Assembly: GCF_000019525.1 (NCBI RefSeq)
Contig: NC_010506.1
Coordinates: 2,914,001-2,978,000, forward strand
Reading direction: 5' to 3'
DNA from: Shewanella woodyi ATCC 51908
GTDB lineage: Bacteria; Pseudomonadota; Gammaproteobacteria; Enterobacterales; Shewanellaceae
Length of the DNA: 64,000 nucleotides
Shown: positions 35,601 to 43,269 of the stretch, piece by piece
Layout of the letters: every line of letters starts with the position of its first letter
How positions within the stretch are numbered: the first letter of the stretch is position 1
The notes under the pieces: generated by a model
The model's database searches: none
Told to the model about the DNA's origin: nothing
The model's input: only the letters and a program-made list of their open reading frames with translations
Position numbers and translations under genes: made by a program

Positions 35601-36566
35601 AATGCGTTAGCCAATTTAGATTTTATGGTTGCCGTTGATTTCTATATTAATGAAACCACCAAACATGCAGATATCATTCTTCCCCCAAGCGGCCCGTTTG
35701 AGCATGCATTGTATGATCTTATCTTCACCAATTTTGCCGTTAGAAATGTAAGTCGATTCTCTGAAGCGTTATTCGAAAAGAAAAGCTATATGCGCTCTGA
35801 GTTCTCCATCTTTAACACCCTAACTCATCGTATTGAAGAGCTAAAATCCAGTAAGAAAGGACCTATAGATCGGGTTAAATTAAAAGCTAAGCATAAGATT
35901 CAAGCGCTCATGACGGTAGAACGAGCTATCGATTTGATGATTAGAAATGGTCGCTACGGGCATGGCATGAAGAGCTATATCACTGGCGGTGGCTTAACCT
36001 TAAAAAAACTTAAAACACATCAACACGGCCTGGACTTGGGGCCGCTTGAACCGAGATTGCCAGGAAAGTTATTTACTAAAGACAAGAAAATCAATCTGAT
36101 ACCTGAGGTGATGGCTGAGGATTTGATACGTCTTAACCAATATGTTGAAAGAGAATCCACAAAGGCTGGGACGTTAACGCTGATTAGCCGACGTGATTTA
36201 AGAACCAATAACTCGTGGATGCATAACAGTCAGCGCTTGGTCAAAGGCCAAAATCGCTGTGATTTATTTGTTCATCCTGAAACAGCCAATGAATACGGCA
36301 TTAAAACTGACGAACAGGTTCACATCACCAGTGCGGTGGGTGCGTTAAAAGTCACCGTAGCCATTACCGACGAGATTATGCCTAACGTGGTGAGCCTGCC
36401 CCATGGCTGGGGCCACCATAGAAAAGGTATGAAAATGTCAGTGGCTCAGTCCAGTCCCGGTGTGAGTGTGAATGACATAACAGATCATAATTTTGTTGAT
36501 GAACTGTCTGGAAATGCCGCCCTAAATGGCGTGCCAGTGAGTATCCAGAAAATATTTAATCAATAA
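32667..36566 (+). CDS. Three-part fusion: 7Fe ferredoxin - NADP reductase - bis-MGD molybdoenzyme
   Basis: A 1299-residue cytoplasmic protein. Residues 1-60 form a ferredoxin with Cys9/17/21 and Cys40/43/46/50, the spacing of 7Fe ([3Fe-4S][4Fe-4S]) ferredoxins. Residues about 100-540 form an adrenodoxin-reductase/FprA-type flavoprotein (IGSGPSGFFA at 106-115, PFGLVRFGVAPDHPKIK, IGMGNVALDIAR). From about 575 a COG0243 molybdoenzyme begins with a [4Fe-4S] site at Cys585/588/592/620. A molydopterin-binding C-terminal domain contains NNSWMHNSQRL and SLPHGWGHHRKG. The catalytic loop reads SSLDQMPHQLTSYLMYG with no Cys or Sec. NADPH could feed the Mo site directly through one chain. The substrate is unknown. 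Confidence 0.9.
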   Translation: MAYVVTGACIGDKHTSCVDVCPVNAFREGEEMLYIDPDECISCNACLTECPSLAIFPEASVPEDQLQYININAIESKKHPVITERINKQPVKETDVFQSNKRFAVIGSGPSGFFASEALLKQYPGGNIDIIEKLPVPFGLVRFGVAPDHPKIKSVSKNFTNLMKDQPSLKFFGNVEVGKDLDRDYLLNSYDAVIYTTGGSSSKTLNIPGNELSGVYGSAEFVGWYNGHPEQKTLAPNLNSSVLSIIGMGNVALDIARTVCLPHDELHRTDVAQHALDDFLTSDITHVNIIARKGPAQAAFTPKELQQLIDHPDINIEVDENELVLDDAMEASLSLPENSEANENIQLLRSIATRESNGSKTIRFMFNRNPEELKGQDGAVTHLKLGVNQVSLDGDDRLQVNATGETEWLETGVVVTATGYKGTAIKGLAFDDSKGVISNVDGQAKLSNGQLSDKEFVAGWIKRGASGVIGTNKSCAVGTVNQLVSILDQTDSISEQASLPPLKKYLSEKGVNYFSVSDWAGLDAYEIQHGERLGRTRQKLVDLADMEQVKKDNANLIAKATPEYDEPIVKEFDASKPVKKHHRTCTLCEAMCGIVVEYQGEKIVSISGDEKDQHSFGHICPKGYALQDLHNDPDRIKTPKKRIGDQWVDMDWDEALEEVAQRLVATQEKYGNDSVAGYWGNPSSHNIECNLTVGPFRKALKSKNYYSASSLDQMPHQLTSYLMYGHGMSFTIPDIDRTDYMLMLGANPAASNGSLMTAGDVLARLEKIKERGGKLVLVDPRRSETALYASEHQFIKPGSDALFLVGLIKVIFDKGLTNIDSRLPINGDIEALESLFEFFSMETISELTCIPITKIERIATEFATAEKAVCYGRMGISVQEFGALNHWLIQILNIITGSLDTEGGMMFTTPAIDLTDLGGRGSFNMYRSRVRNLPEVNKEFPTATMADEMLTPGEGQIKAFVVTAGNPVISSPNGVRLENALANLDFMVAVDFYINETTKHADIILPPSGPFEHALYDLIFTNFAVRNVSRFSEALFEKKSYMRSEFSIFNTLTHRIEELKSSKKGPIDRVKLKAKHKIQALMTVERAIDLMIRNGRYGHGMKSYITGGGLTLKKLKTHQHGLDLGPLEPRLPGKLFTKDKKINLIPEVMAEDLIRLNQYVERESTKAGTLTLISRRDLRTNNSWMHNSQRLVKGQNRCDLFVHPETANEYGIKTDEQVHITSAVGALKVTVAITDEIMPNVVSLPHGWGHHRKGMKMSVAQSSPGVSVNDITDHNFVDELSGNAALNGVPVSIQKIFNQ

Positions 36567-36626
36567 GTCTCTGGTTAGCTTTCTCAAGATTAAAGACTAA
36601 AGAAGTAATTGGTATCGGTGAATATA

Positions 36627-37736
36627 ATGAAGCACGATTATAAGTACTATGGCTGGTAAAAATCATATTTTGCGGGTAAGACTCGTGGTTATTTGAATTT
36701 CAAGGGGGTTGATTATGTTAACAAAGAAATCAATCTCTTCGAATTTCTAGCAACTATTCCTAAAAATACCGGTAGAAAGGCGATGCCCGCACTCAAGTGC
36801 AAAGATGGCGGATGGTTGTGTGATACGCCGTTAATCATGGAAGAATTGGAAAAACGCCATCCACAGCCAAGCATTGAGATTCATACATCCATTCAAAGGT
36901 TTGTAGCCGAATTATTCCAGAACTGGATGGATGATGTAGGCATTCCAATCGCCTTACATTCCCGTTGGTCCTATCCAGAGAATTATGAAAAGCTAAATCG
37001 CGAAGAAGCTGGTAAGAATCTACTTCCCTTCATGCCAAAATTTATTCGTAATAAAGTAGCGGATAAAGCATTATCTGATGCCATGTCAGAAAAGCTACCG
37101 AATATGGGTGTAACGCCAGATCAAATACCCTTACTTGAAAAATGGGCGACTCATATTCTGGGTTTATTAGACGTTCACTTGTCTCAGTACGACTATTTAT
37201 TAGGTGGTCGTCCCACTGTTGCTGACTATGCATTACTCGGACTAATGCAAGGCCATCTCAATCGTGATCCGTGGCCTAAACGTGAGTGGATTGATCTACG
37301 TCCACATTTGCAAAAGTGGGTGGAAAAAACCCATAGTGGTGCCCCAGCAAAAGGGGATCTGTTGGCTGATGATCAGATTCCTGACACGCTTATGCCGATC
37401 GTTAGAATCATCTTTGATGAATATATGCCATTAATGGACCTAACGGTAAAACAAATCAGATTGTTGATTAATGAAGAGGGATTACTACCCGGGGATGAAC
37501 TACCTAGATCAACGGAACGGTTCCTGTTTAAAATGGGAGATGGGCAGTTTAAACGCGCATCATTTACCTACTCGGTATGGCGTATGCAGAGGCTACAAAA
37601 AATCGTATCCGCATTTTCTAAAGAAGAACAAAATCGTTTAGCTGCCTGGCTTTTAGAACAAGGCCAATACAACTTTTTGGATTTGGACTTTGGTCCAAAC
37701 TTAAAACCACAGGGACTAACAGCAGCATTGGCTTGA
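36627..37736 (+). pseudogene. GST-like gene with in-frame TAA near its start
   Basis: From ATG 36627 (GGTGA upstream) the frame reads MKHDYKYYGW, then TAA at 36657-36659, then KSYFAGKTRGYLNFKGVDY and on without interruption to 37736. The reading on both sides of the stop is the expected GST N-terminal strand and active-site loop, so this is one gene broken by a nonsense change. Downstream it has GGRPTVADYALLG and the long C-terminal extension seen in the GST at 25094-26320. A TTG at 36693 could give a 347-residue product lacking the active-site loop. Sequencing error should be excluded. Confidence 0.75.
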
Positions 37737-37764
37737 TGTGTATCGAGTATTAATAGGAGAGCTC

Positions 37765-38043
37765 ATGGAGCAAGCAAATATACGATTAAATAAACCCCTC
37801 CTCGCCATCACATTGGGTGTATGGCTTTACTCCATTGCAGCTTTGTTGCTGCCAGAGAGTATTGCTTATTCATCTGTGTTTCAAGGCGTGTTTATCTTTC
37901 TAATGGTAGCTCATGCGGTTGAATGTATTATTTATCGTAGAATCCTGAAAAAACCTCTGGAGTATTTGTGGGTTATGGTTTGCGGAGTCGTGTTTATTAG
38001 AGCTAAACAGAAATATTTATTTAAGAAGAAAAAGTTAGCTTAA
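37765..38043 (+). CDS. Small membrane protein
   Basis: 92 residues with three hydrophobic helices (about 15-32, 38-56, 72-88) and a lysine-rich end (KQKYLFKKKKLA). Start ATG 37765 has a perfect AGGAGA five bases upstream; a GTG at 37738 is less likely. It resembles short DUF1145-type membrane proteins only loosely. It follows the GST-like gene by 28 bp in the same run. Confidence 0.7.
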   Translation: MEQANIRLNKPLLAITLGVWLYSIAALLLPESIAYSSVFQGVFIFLMVAHAVECIIYRRILKKPLEYLWVMVCGVVFIRAKQKYLFKKKKLA

Positions 38044-38069
38044 TAGATCTTAGAGGCTTAAGTTATATG

Positions 38070-38099
38070 AATCCCAATCATTATGGTTGGGATTTTTTG
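38070..38099 (+). terminator. Terminator after the small membrane protein gene
   Basis: AATCCCAA / TTGGGATT (8-bp stem, with CAT/ATG inner pairing in the loop) is followed by TTTTT. It ends the plus-strand island run. Confidence 0.82.
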
Positions 38100-38685
38100 T
38101 ATGGGCTAATTGTTCAAGGTGAGGCATGAGCACGGCGAGTACCGAAAGTTATACCCTCTATAAAATGGATATATCTTATTTCTCAGGGAAGATAGAGGCC
38201 TATGTTTGCGAATGGGCGCTTGTCTAGTACAGCCATGTTGCTTTGACAGTGCTTGCAGAGGGCGCAGTATGGCCCGTTGCGTTGGCACCTTTATCTACAG
38301 GTAAGTTCTCGGAGCATCCGCTCGTTAAACCAAATATCCAGCTTGCGAGCAACGCATATTTTAAAATTTTCATATTTAATCTGTAGCCGTTTTAGTAGTT
38401 TTAACTGTGTTGGCAAATTACGCTTTAAACTTCTTTTTTAAATACTTCGGGCAGCCAAGAAACTGTTAAATTCTTCATTACCCCAAAGTAGCCAGTAATG
38501 ACTTGCGATATAAATTTCAGCGTCGGCAAATCTTACTCGCGCTTCTTCAATAGGGATTGCTTATTGTAGGGAGCTAGCGATTGCTATTCTCACTCTAAGT
38601 TTCACTCATTTGACTATGTGTATCTTTATACGTCTTAACTGACATAAATCAGATCACGAACCGATACAACTAACACGCATACAGC
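38100..38685. other. Island interval without a supported gene
   Basis: 586 bases between the terminator and the second sulfatase. A minus-strand frame around 38170-38270 encodes a short Cys-rich stretch (CQRNGPYCALCKHC) ending at a stop, with no start site or family I can name. The rest is AT-rich. It may be a decayed gene. Confidence 0.45.
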
Positions 38686-40332
38686 TTAGTTATTCCAGAT
38701 GACATAAGTATCGCCTTCTGTCATACGTTCGCCTAAATGTTTATCAATAGTGATTGGCGCGGCAATAGTGGATTCACCAATGACATCCACTGCATTGGCA
38801 AAATGCGCATCTATGAGTTTTGTTAGTTCAGCTAACTTCGCAGACTCTGAATCAGCTAAGTTCTTTTGCTCAGTCGGGTCGACATTTAAGTTGTGCAAAA
38901 ACGTTTGGCCAGATTTTGGATTTTGTTGAAGTTTCCAGCCTTTGCTTTGTACCACACGGTAGTCTCCCGTAAACCAGAACATGGCATTTTGGGGGCGTTC
39001 TAGTTCAGGCTGACCTTGCCAAAGAGGTGCGATGTCGACACCATCAATTTCTCGATCTTGGGGTAAGTCCGCATTTGCCATGTTAATAATGGTCGGCATT
39101 AAATCGATATGATTAACCGGCTCTTCAATGACAGTACTTTCATCAATAACGTTTGGCCAAGTCACAGAAAAAGGAACTCGAATACCGCCTTCAAAGAAGG
39201 TGTTTTTCCAACCGCGGTAGGGTTTGTTTAGATCATTGATGGCTACGTAATCAGCACCGCCATTATCACTACTTAAGATCACAATGGTATTGTCTGCAAT
39301 GCCTTGTTTTTCAAGCTTGGCCATAACACGCTCTACAGAACGATCAATTGAGCGGAGCATGGCGGCATATACTCGTTTATTATGTGGCTGAATGTCGCCA
39401 ACTGCCTCGTAGTCAGCACGTTTTGCTTGTACCGGGTTATGTGGCCCCCAATGCGCTAAGTACAAAAAGAAGGGGCGGTTAGCATTGGCTTCGATGGCTT
39501 TCTCCGCCTCTTCAGTAAAGTAATCTGTTAGGTAACCGTTCGGTTTAAATATTTCGCCACCATTCCAGTTAACGGAATACCTCATTGTCGCCCAGATGAA
39601 GCGATCTAAACCGGAAGATTCTACAGGCGCATTAACAGATTCTGGGTGATCAACAGGTAAATATAAGCCTGAATCCATCATCAAGCTCTCATCAAACCCT
39701 TGTGCATTTGGCATCATTTCAGGACTACGGCCAAGGTGCCATTTGCCGATGTGCATGGTGTGATAGCCAGATTCTTTTAATATCTCTGGAATTAAAATCT
39801 CTGAGCCAGGAAGTCCTCGATTATCGTAAGTAGGGTTAGTGGCGTCTGCTTCTGCAGAGTAACTCATCTCAGGGCGACCATTGTCTTCATTATTCTCAAT
39901 TGCTGCAATGATACGACTCATGCCATCCGGAATCGGGGTAGTATCGTAACCAGTGCGAGTGGCATCTCTTCCCGTTAGCAGGGCCGCACGAGAAGGGGCG
40001 CAGTTTGCGTGCCCCGAGTAGCCGTTAGTAAACAAGGCGCCTTTGGCTGCTAACTTATCGATATTCGGGGTCTCAATCATACCTCCACCAAAAGTCGATA
40101 CGTCATTGATGCCCATGTCGTCAGCAAGGATTAAGACAATGTTTGGCAGATCCGTCTTAGTGCTGTCTTTTTGTTCTGGTCCTTTTTGCCAATTAATTTC
40201 TTGATTCTCAGCTACAGGTTTCTTGCTTTTCTTAGAGGCAAGAGTGACTAAAACATCGAATCTAAATGTCCACAGTAACGCAGCACTTAATACAATAAGA
40301 GCAACGGAATAAAGCGCTATTTTTTTCCACAT
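38686..40332 (-). CDS. Sulfatase with N-terminal membrane segment
   Basis: A 548-residue arylsulfatase-family enzyme. The N-terminal hydrophobic helix (about 6-30) is a signal or anchor. Metal-site LADDMGIND and the formylglycine motif CAPSRAALLTGR (CxPSR) are intact, followed by HIGKWHLGRS and SSDNGGADY. It is only distantly similar to the sulfatase at 27234-29003, so the two probably handle different esters. It is divergent from the fadD-like gene and shares a promoter region carrying the island operator. Confidence 0.9.
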   Translation of the reverse strand: MWKKIALYSVALIVLSAALLWTFRFDVLVTLASKKSKKPVAENQEINWQKGPEQKDSTKTDLPNIVLILADDMGINDVSTFGGGMIETPNIDKLAAKGALFTNGYSGHANCAPSRAALLTGRDATRTGYDTTPIPDGMSRIIAAIENNEDNGRPEMSYSAEADATNPTYDNRGLPGSEILIPEILKESGYHTMHIGKWHLGRSPEMMPNAQGFDESLMMDSGLYLPVDHPESVNAPVESSGLDRFIWATMRYSVNWNGGEIFKPNGYLTDYFTEEAEKAIEANANRPFFLYLAHWGPHNPVQAKRADYEAVGDIQPHNKRVYAAMLRSIDRSVERVMAKLEKQGIADNTIVILSSDNGGADYVAINDLNKPYRGWKNTFFEGGIRVPFSVTWPNVIDESTVIEEPVNHIDLMPTIINMANADLPQDREIDGVDIAPLWQGQPELERPQNAMFWFTGDYRVVQSKGWKLQQNPKSGQTFLHNLNVDPTEQKNLADSESAKLAELTKLIDAHFANAVDVIGESTIAAPITIDKHLGERMTEGDTYVIWNN

Positions 40333-40401
40333 GGTATCAATCTCTATTTGGTTTCAGGCCCATATACAACGAAAACGGAGCAACTTGAATTACCATACAT
40401 A

Positions 40402-40420
40402 TTGACACAACATATGACAA
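40402..40420 (-). promoter_or_regulatory. Operator between sulfatase 2 and the fadD-like gene (TTGACA-N7-TGACAA)
   Basis: On the minus strand TTGTCA is followed after 17 bp by TATGGT, a promoter for the sulfatase. The inverted repeat covers its -35 and spacer. ACATATTG and CAATATGT (8-bp arms, 13-bp spacer) mirror the site at 29131-29159. Confidence 0.7.
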
Positions 40421-40499
40421 TATGTAAGGCTAAATATTAACCAAAAAAGCGAAGTTATAAGATCAATCAATGATTAGTGCTTGGAAAAGGTAATTGATT

Positions 40500-42164
40500 A
40501 TGGAGAAAGTCTGGTTAAAACACTATCCAGAAGGTGTACCTGAGCAGATAGACGTAAGTAAATACGAGAATGTGCTAGAAATCTTCGAAAGAAGTGTCAG
40601 TCAATACGCTGAAAATAATGCGTATATTAGCATGCATACGCGAATGACTTATGCTGAATTAGATAGAAAAACTCGGGATTTTGCCGCTTTTCTTCAACAT
40701 GATCTTGGCATGAAAAGAGGGGAGCGATTCGCGATTATGCTTCCTAATGTACTGCAATACCCTGTTGCCGTATTTGGGGCTATTCGAGCAGGTTTGGTTG
40801 TTGTAAACGTAAATCCTTTGTATACGCCAAAAGAGCTGAAACATCAGTTAAATGATTCTGAAGCCACGGGGATACTCGTTGTCGAAAACTTTGCTAGTGT
40901 GCTATCCAAGGTAATTGACGACACATCTGTCAATCATGTTATTACGACACAAATTGGTGATTTACTAGATGGTATGAAGAGCGTGCTAATCAATACAATG
41001 ATTAAGCGCGTTAAAAAAATGGTACCTGAGTTTTCTCTACCGCACGCCATTAAATTCAATGCAGCGCTCAAACGCGGTAAGAAACTACCGCTGAATACCG
41101 TTTCTCCTCAAGCTAGTGACCTGTTGATGCTGCAATATACAGGTGGAACGACTGGCGTTGCAAAAGGGGCTATGCTGAGTCACCGTAACGTCGTGGCTAA
41201 CATGCTTCAACAGATTGCCATGGTGGAACCTTTCATTGAGAAAGGTAACGAGATGATTGTAACCGCCTTGCCCCTCTATCACATATTCGCTTTCAGCTGT
41301 AACTGTTTAGGATTTATGGCAAAAGGCGGCACCAATCTTCTGATTGCAAATCCGAGGGATCCCAAGCTATTTGCAAAGACAATCAGTAAGTATCCGGTCA
41401 CGTTCTTTGCTGGTGTAAATACCTTGTTTGTTAGCCTAATGGAAGAACCCGAGTTTCATAAGATTGACTTCAGTACTTGGAAGCTGACATTTGCCGGTGG
41501 TATGGCGACGCAGAGGCCAGTCGCTGAAAGGTGGCAAAAAATGACTAACGGCCCCTTGTTAGAGGGGTATGGATTGACGGAGTGTTCACCTGCTGTTTCA
41601 ACCAACCCGTTTAACATCAAATCCTTTAACGGATCGATTGGTGTGCCAATGTGTAATACCGAGGTGAAGATCCTTGATGAAGACGGCAACGAATTGGGCG
41701 TTGGCGAACCCGGTGAGATGTGGGTTAGAGGTCCTCAGGTGATGGAAGGCTATTACAATCGCGCTGAAGCAACCAATGAAGTAATCAAGGATGGGTGGTT
41801 GGCGACCGGAGACGTTGCGAAAGTTGACGACGATGGATTCATTTATATCGTAGATCGGAAAAAAGACATGATTTTAGTGTCTGGTTTTAACGTATTTCCT
41901 AATGAGATTGAAGAAGTTGTTGCCATGATTGATTCTGTATTAGAGGTAGCGGCAATAGGCGTACCGTGTGAAAAAATGGGCGAGAAAGTGAAGCTTTTTC
42001 TCGTAACCAATGATGGAAAGCTAGACAGAGATGAAGTTATGGACCACTGTCGGAAGCATTTGACAGCCTATAAGCTCCCGCGTGAATTTGAGCTGAGGGA
42101 TGAATTGCCTAAAACCCCTGTAGGTAAAATTCTACGTAAAGAATTAAGGGTTCAATCGACATAA
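40500..42164 (+). CDS. Long-chain acyl-CoA ligase (FadD-like)
   Basis: 554 residues. It activates a carboxylic acid to acyl-AMP and then acyl-CoA. The AMP loop is LQYTGGTTGVAKGAM, followed by EGYGLTECSP, the GWLATGDVAKVD motif, DRKKDMILVSGFNVFPNEIE and the C-terminal catalytic Lys in PVGKILRKELR. It is closely similar to E. coli FadD from the first residues (EKVWLKHYPEGVPE). ATG 40500 with AAGG nine bases upstream is preferred over TTG 40494. The island context suggests a degradation intermediate rather than general fatty acids. Confidence 0.92.
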   Translation: MEKVWLKHYPEGVPEQIDVSKYENVLEIFERSVSQYAENNAYISMHTRMTYAELDRKTRDFAAFLQHDLGMKRGERFAIMLPNVLQYPVAVFGAIRAGLVVVNVNPLYTPKELKHQLNDSEATGILVVENFASVLSKVIDDTSVNHVITTQIGDLLDGMKSVLINTMIKRVKKMVPEFSLPHAIKFNAALKRGKKLPLNTVSPQASDLLMLQYTGGTTGVAKGAMLSHRNVVANMLQQIAMVEPFIEKGNEMIVTALPLYHIFAFSCNCLGFMAKGGTNLLIANPRDPKLFAKTISKYPVTFFAGVNTLFVSLMEEPEFHKIDFSTWKLTFAGGMATQRPVAERWQKMTNGPLLEGYGLTECSPAVSTNPFNIKSFNGSIGVPMCNTEVKILDEDGNELGVGEPGEMWVRGPQVMEGYYNRAEATNEVIKDGWLATGDVAKVDDDGFIYIVDRKKDMILVSGFNVFPNEIEEVVAMIDSVLEVAAIGVPCEKMGEKVKLFLVTNDGKLDRDEVMDHCRKHLTAYKLPREFELRDELPKTPVGKILRKELRVQST

Positions 42165-42167
42165 ACC

Positions 42168-42190
42168 ACGCTTTTTAAGCGTTATTTTAC
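42168..42190 (+). terminator. Weak hairpin after the fadD-like gene
   Basis: ACGCTT-TTT-AAGCGT is followed by a T-rich stretch. The stem is short, so read-through to the DUF2147-like gene is likely. Confidence 0.35.
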
Positions 42191-42214
42191 GAATAATTAT
42201 TTAAAGGTTTTTCA

Positions 42215-42643
42215 ATGAGATATATCGCTTTAATTCTGATGTCATTATTTAGTTTCTTAAGTTTCGCAAGCAGAGATGCTCTTGATGTTGCAGGCGTATG
42301 GGAAACTCAGCATAAAGGTACATATGTCAGCATTACGACTAATGCGCTAGGTCACCCTGTGACCGGGAAAATACTTTTTTCGGATAAAGAACGAGCAACT
42401 ATTGGTACACAGGTGTTGAGTAACTTCCAGAAAGACGGAAGAAAGTGGTCCGTCACACTCTATTCGATAGAGCGTGATAAAGACTATGAAGGCCAGATTT
42501 ATCGAAAGGGTGACATCTTAAATATTGATGTTTCGGTCTTTTTTATCAGCAAGCACATAGAGTGGACAGAGAAATCGAAGGCCGATGTTGAGCAAGCCCG
42601 TTTTGAGGCTTCAAATAATCGAAGTAGTAAACTGCCAGAATGA
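42215..42643 (+). CDS. DUF2147-like exported protein
   Basis: A 142-residue protein with a signal peptide (cleavage near SFA-SR). The mature part starts with VAGVWETQHKGTYVSI and has GKILFSDKERA and EGQIYRKGDILNIDVSVFF, a small beta-sandwich or lipocalin-like pattern as in DUF2147 proteins. It sits 50 bp after the fadD-like gene and is the last clear gene of the island. Confidence 0.75.
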   Translation: MRYIALILMSLFSFLSFASRDALDVAGVWETQHKGTYVSITTNALGHPVTGKILFSDKERATIGTQVLSNFQKDGRKWSVTLYSIERDKDYEGQIYRKGDILNIDVSVFFISKHIEWTEKSKADVEQARFEASNNRSSKLPE

Positions 42644-42921
42644 ACCATATAACTAGAGCGTGATGTTGTTACGACGTTCAAGAGCGCTATGCTAATATGA
42701 TGCTTTATTTAAGATGTCTATTCATCAGTGTGTTGCTTACGTGGAACTTCGTTGCGTCTGGTACCGAAGCAGCGTTTGCTGCCGATGAAAAGACTGTTGC
42801 GCGTTATTGTCAGAATTAGCAAAAAACATTGCCGGTATTGATGACGGCACATTGATTTGTAACACCCATAATACCTATATAAAACAATTGATTACGACAT
42901 GCACAGGTGTCCGCCCCAACC
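42644..42921. other. Right end of island with a short orphan frame
   Basis: The only candidate is 42697-42819 (plus), 40 codons that look like a signal peptide plus a few residues (LFISVLLTWNFVASG) and then a stop, probably the start of a truncated gene. The remaining sequence to the repeat shows no frame of note. Confidence 0.4.
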
Positions 42922-43050
42922 ATCATTAAGATGACGTTGAAGCCTCGACATTAGTCGGGGCTTTTTTGTATCTAAAGCTAAATCCCTCGCTACTCTTACA
43001 TAAGACGCGACCAGTTCAGGTCCGGCCTCGGGTACTATCATTAAGATGAC
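42920..43050 (+). repeat. Distal copy of the tRNA-Leu-derived repeat
   Basis: Starting at ACCATCATTAAG it repeats the tandem unit: terminator hairpin (AAGCCTCGACATTAGTCGGGGCTT then TTTT), spacer, and the tRNA-Leu 3'-half remnant with CAGGTCCGGCCTCGGGTAC, then the first bases of a further unit (ATCATTAAGATGACA). It marks the right edge of the island and shows that the array continued here before the insertion. Confidence 0.9.
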
Positions 43051-43114
43051 AATAGCTCACCAATTTATTTAACGATAAGCTGTTTTAATTATTCTCATAA
43101 AAGAGGTAGCTCTA

Positions 43115-43183
43115 ATGAGATTTATCGAAAAATTATCAAGAAAATTGGATGTAATCCCAATTAACAACTATTTTTTCTACTAG
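43115..43183 (+). CDS. Possible 22-codon small ORF upstream of aspC
   Basis: MRFIEKLSRKLDVIPINNYF plus two residues, with AGAGGTAGC eight bases before the ATG. It is about 90 bp before the aminotransferase and could be a leader peptide or chance. Nothing else supports it. Confidence 0.25.
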   Translation: MRFIEKLSRKLDVIPINNYFFY

Positions 43184-43269
43184 TACTAAAACTCTCTACC
43201 TCTTGCTGTCTGACAATGGTATAAAGAGTCCCGAAATCCCCTACATTCAAATACTTTAGGAAAGCAGTC

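Larger units (their letters stand above)
23634..42922. mobile_element. Putative tRNA-Leu-associated genomic island
   Basis: The segment lies between the last tandem tRNA-Leu-derived repeat and a further copy of the same repeat at 42.92-43.05 kb. The shared junction sequence is ACCAT at the tRNA CCA end. A fragment of a P4-type integrase C terminus lies near the left edge, and the cargo is metabolic genes foreign to the surrounding core order. No intact integrase or transfer gene is present, so it is probably fixed. Exact edges are approximate. Confidence 0.7.

Noticed and set aside
36657..36659. Recoded amino acid at the internal stop of the GST-like gene
   Set aside because: The codon is TAA, which is not used for selenocysteine (TGA) or pyrrolysine (TAG); no recoding signal is seen.
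38106..38288. 60-codon minus-strand frame and overlapping Cys-rich frame in the island gap
   Set aside because: No start signal, no recognisable family and early stops; treated as non-coding or decayed.
24364..40420. TTGRCA-N7-TGNCAA as nothing more than sigma-70 -35 boxes
   Set aside because: The tetR site has perfect symmetry without a good promoter in register, and the divergent regions show paired halves with the same 7-bp spacing; a repressor site explains this better, though some halves do double as -35 elements.
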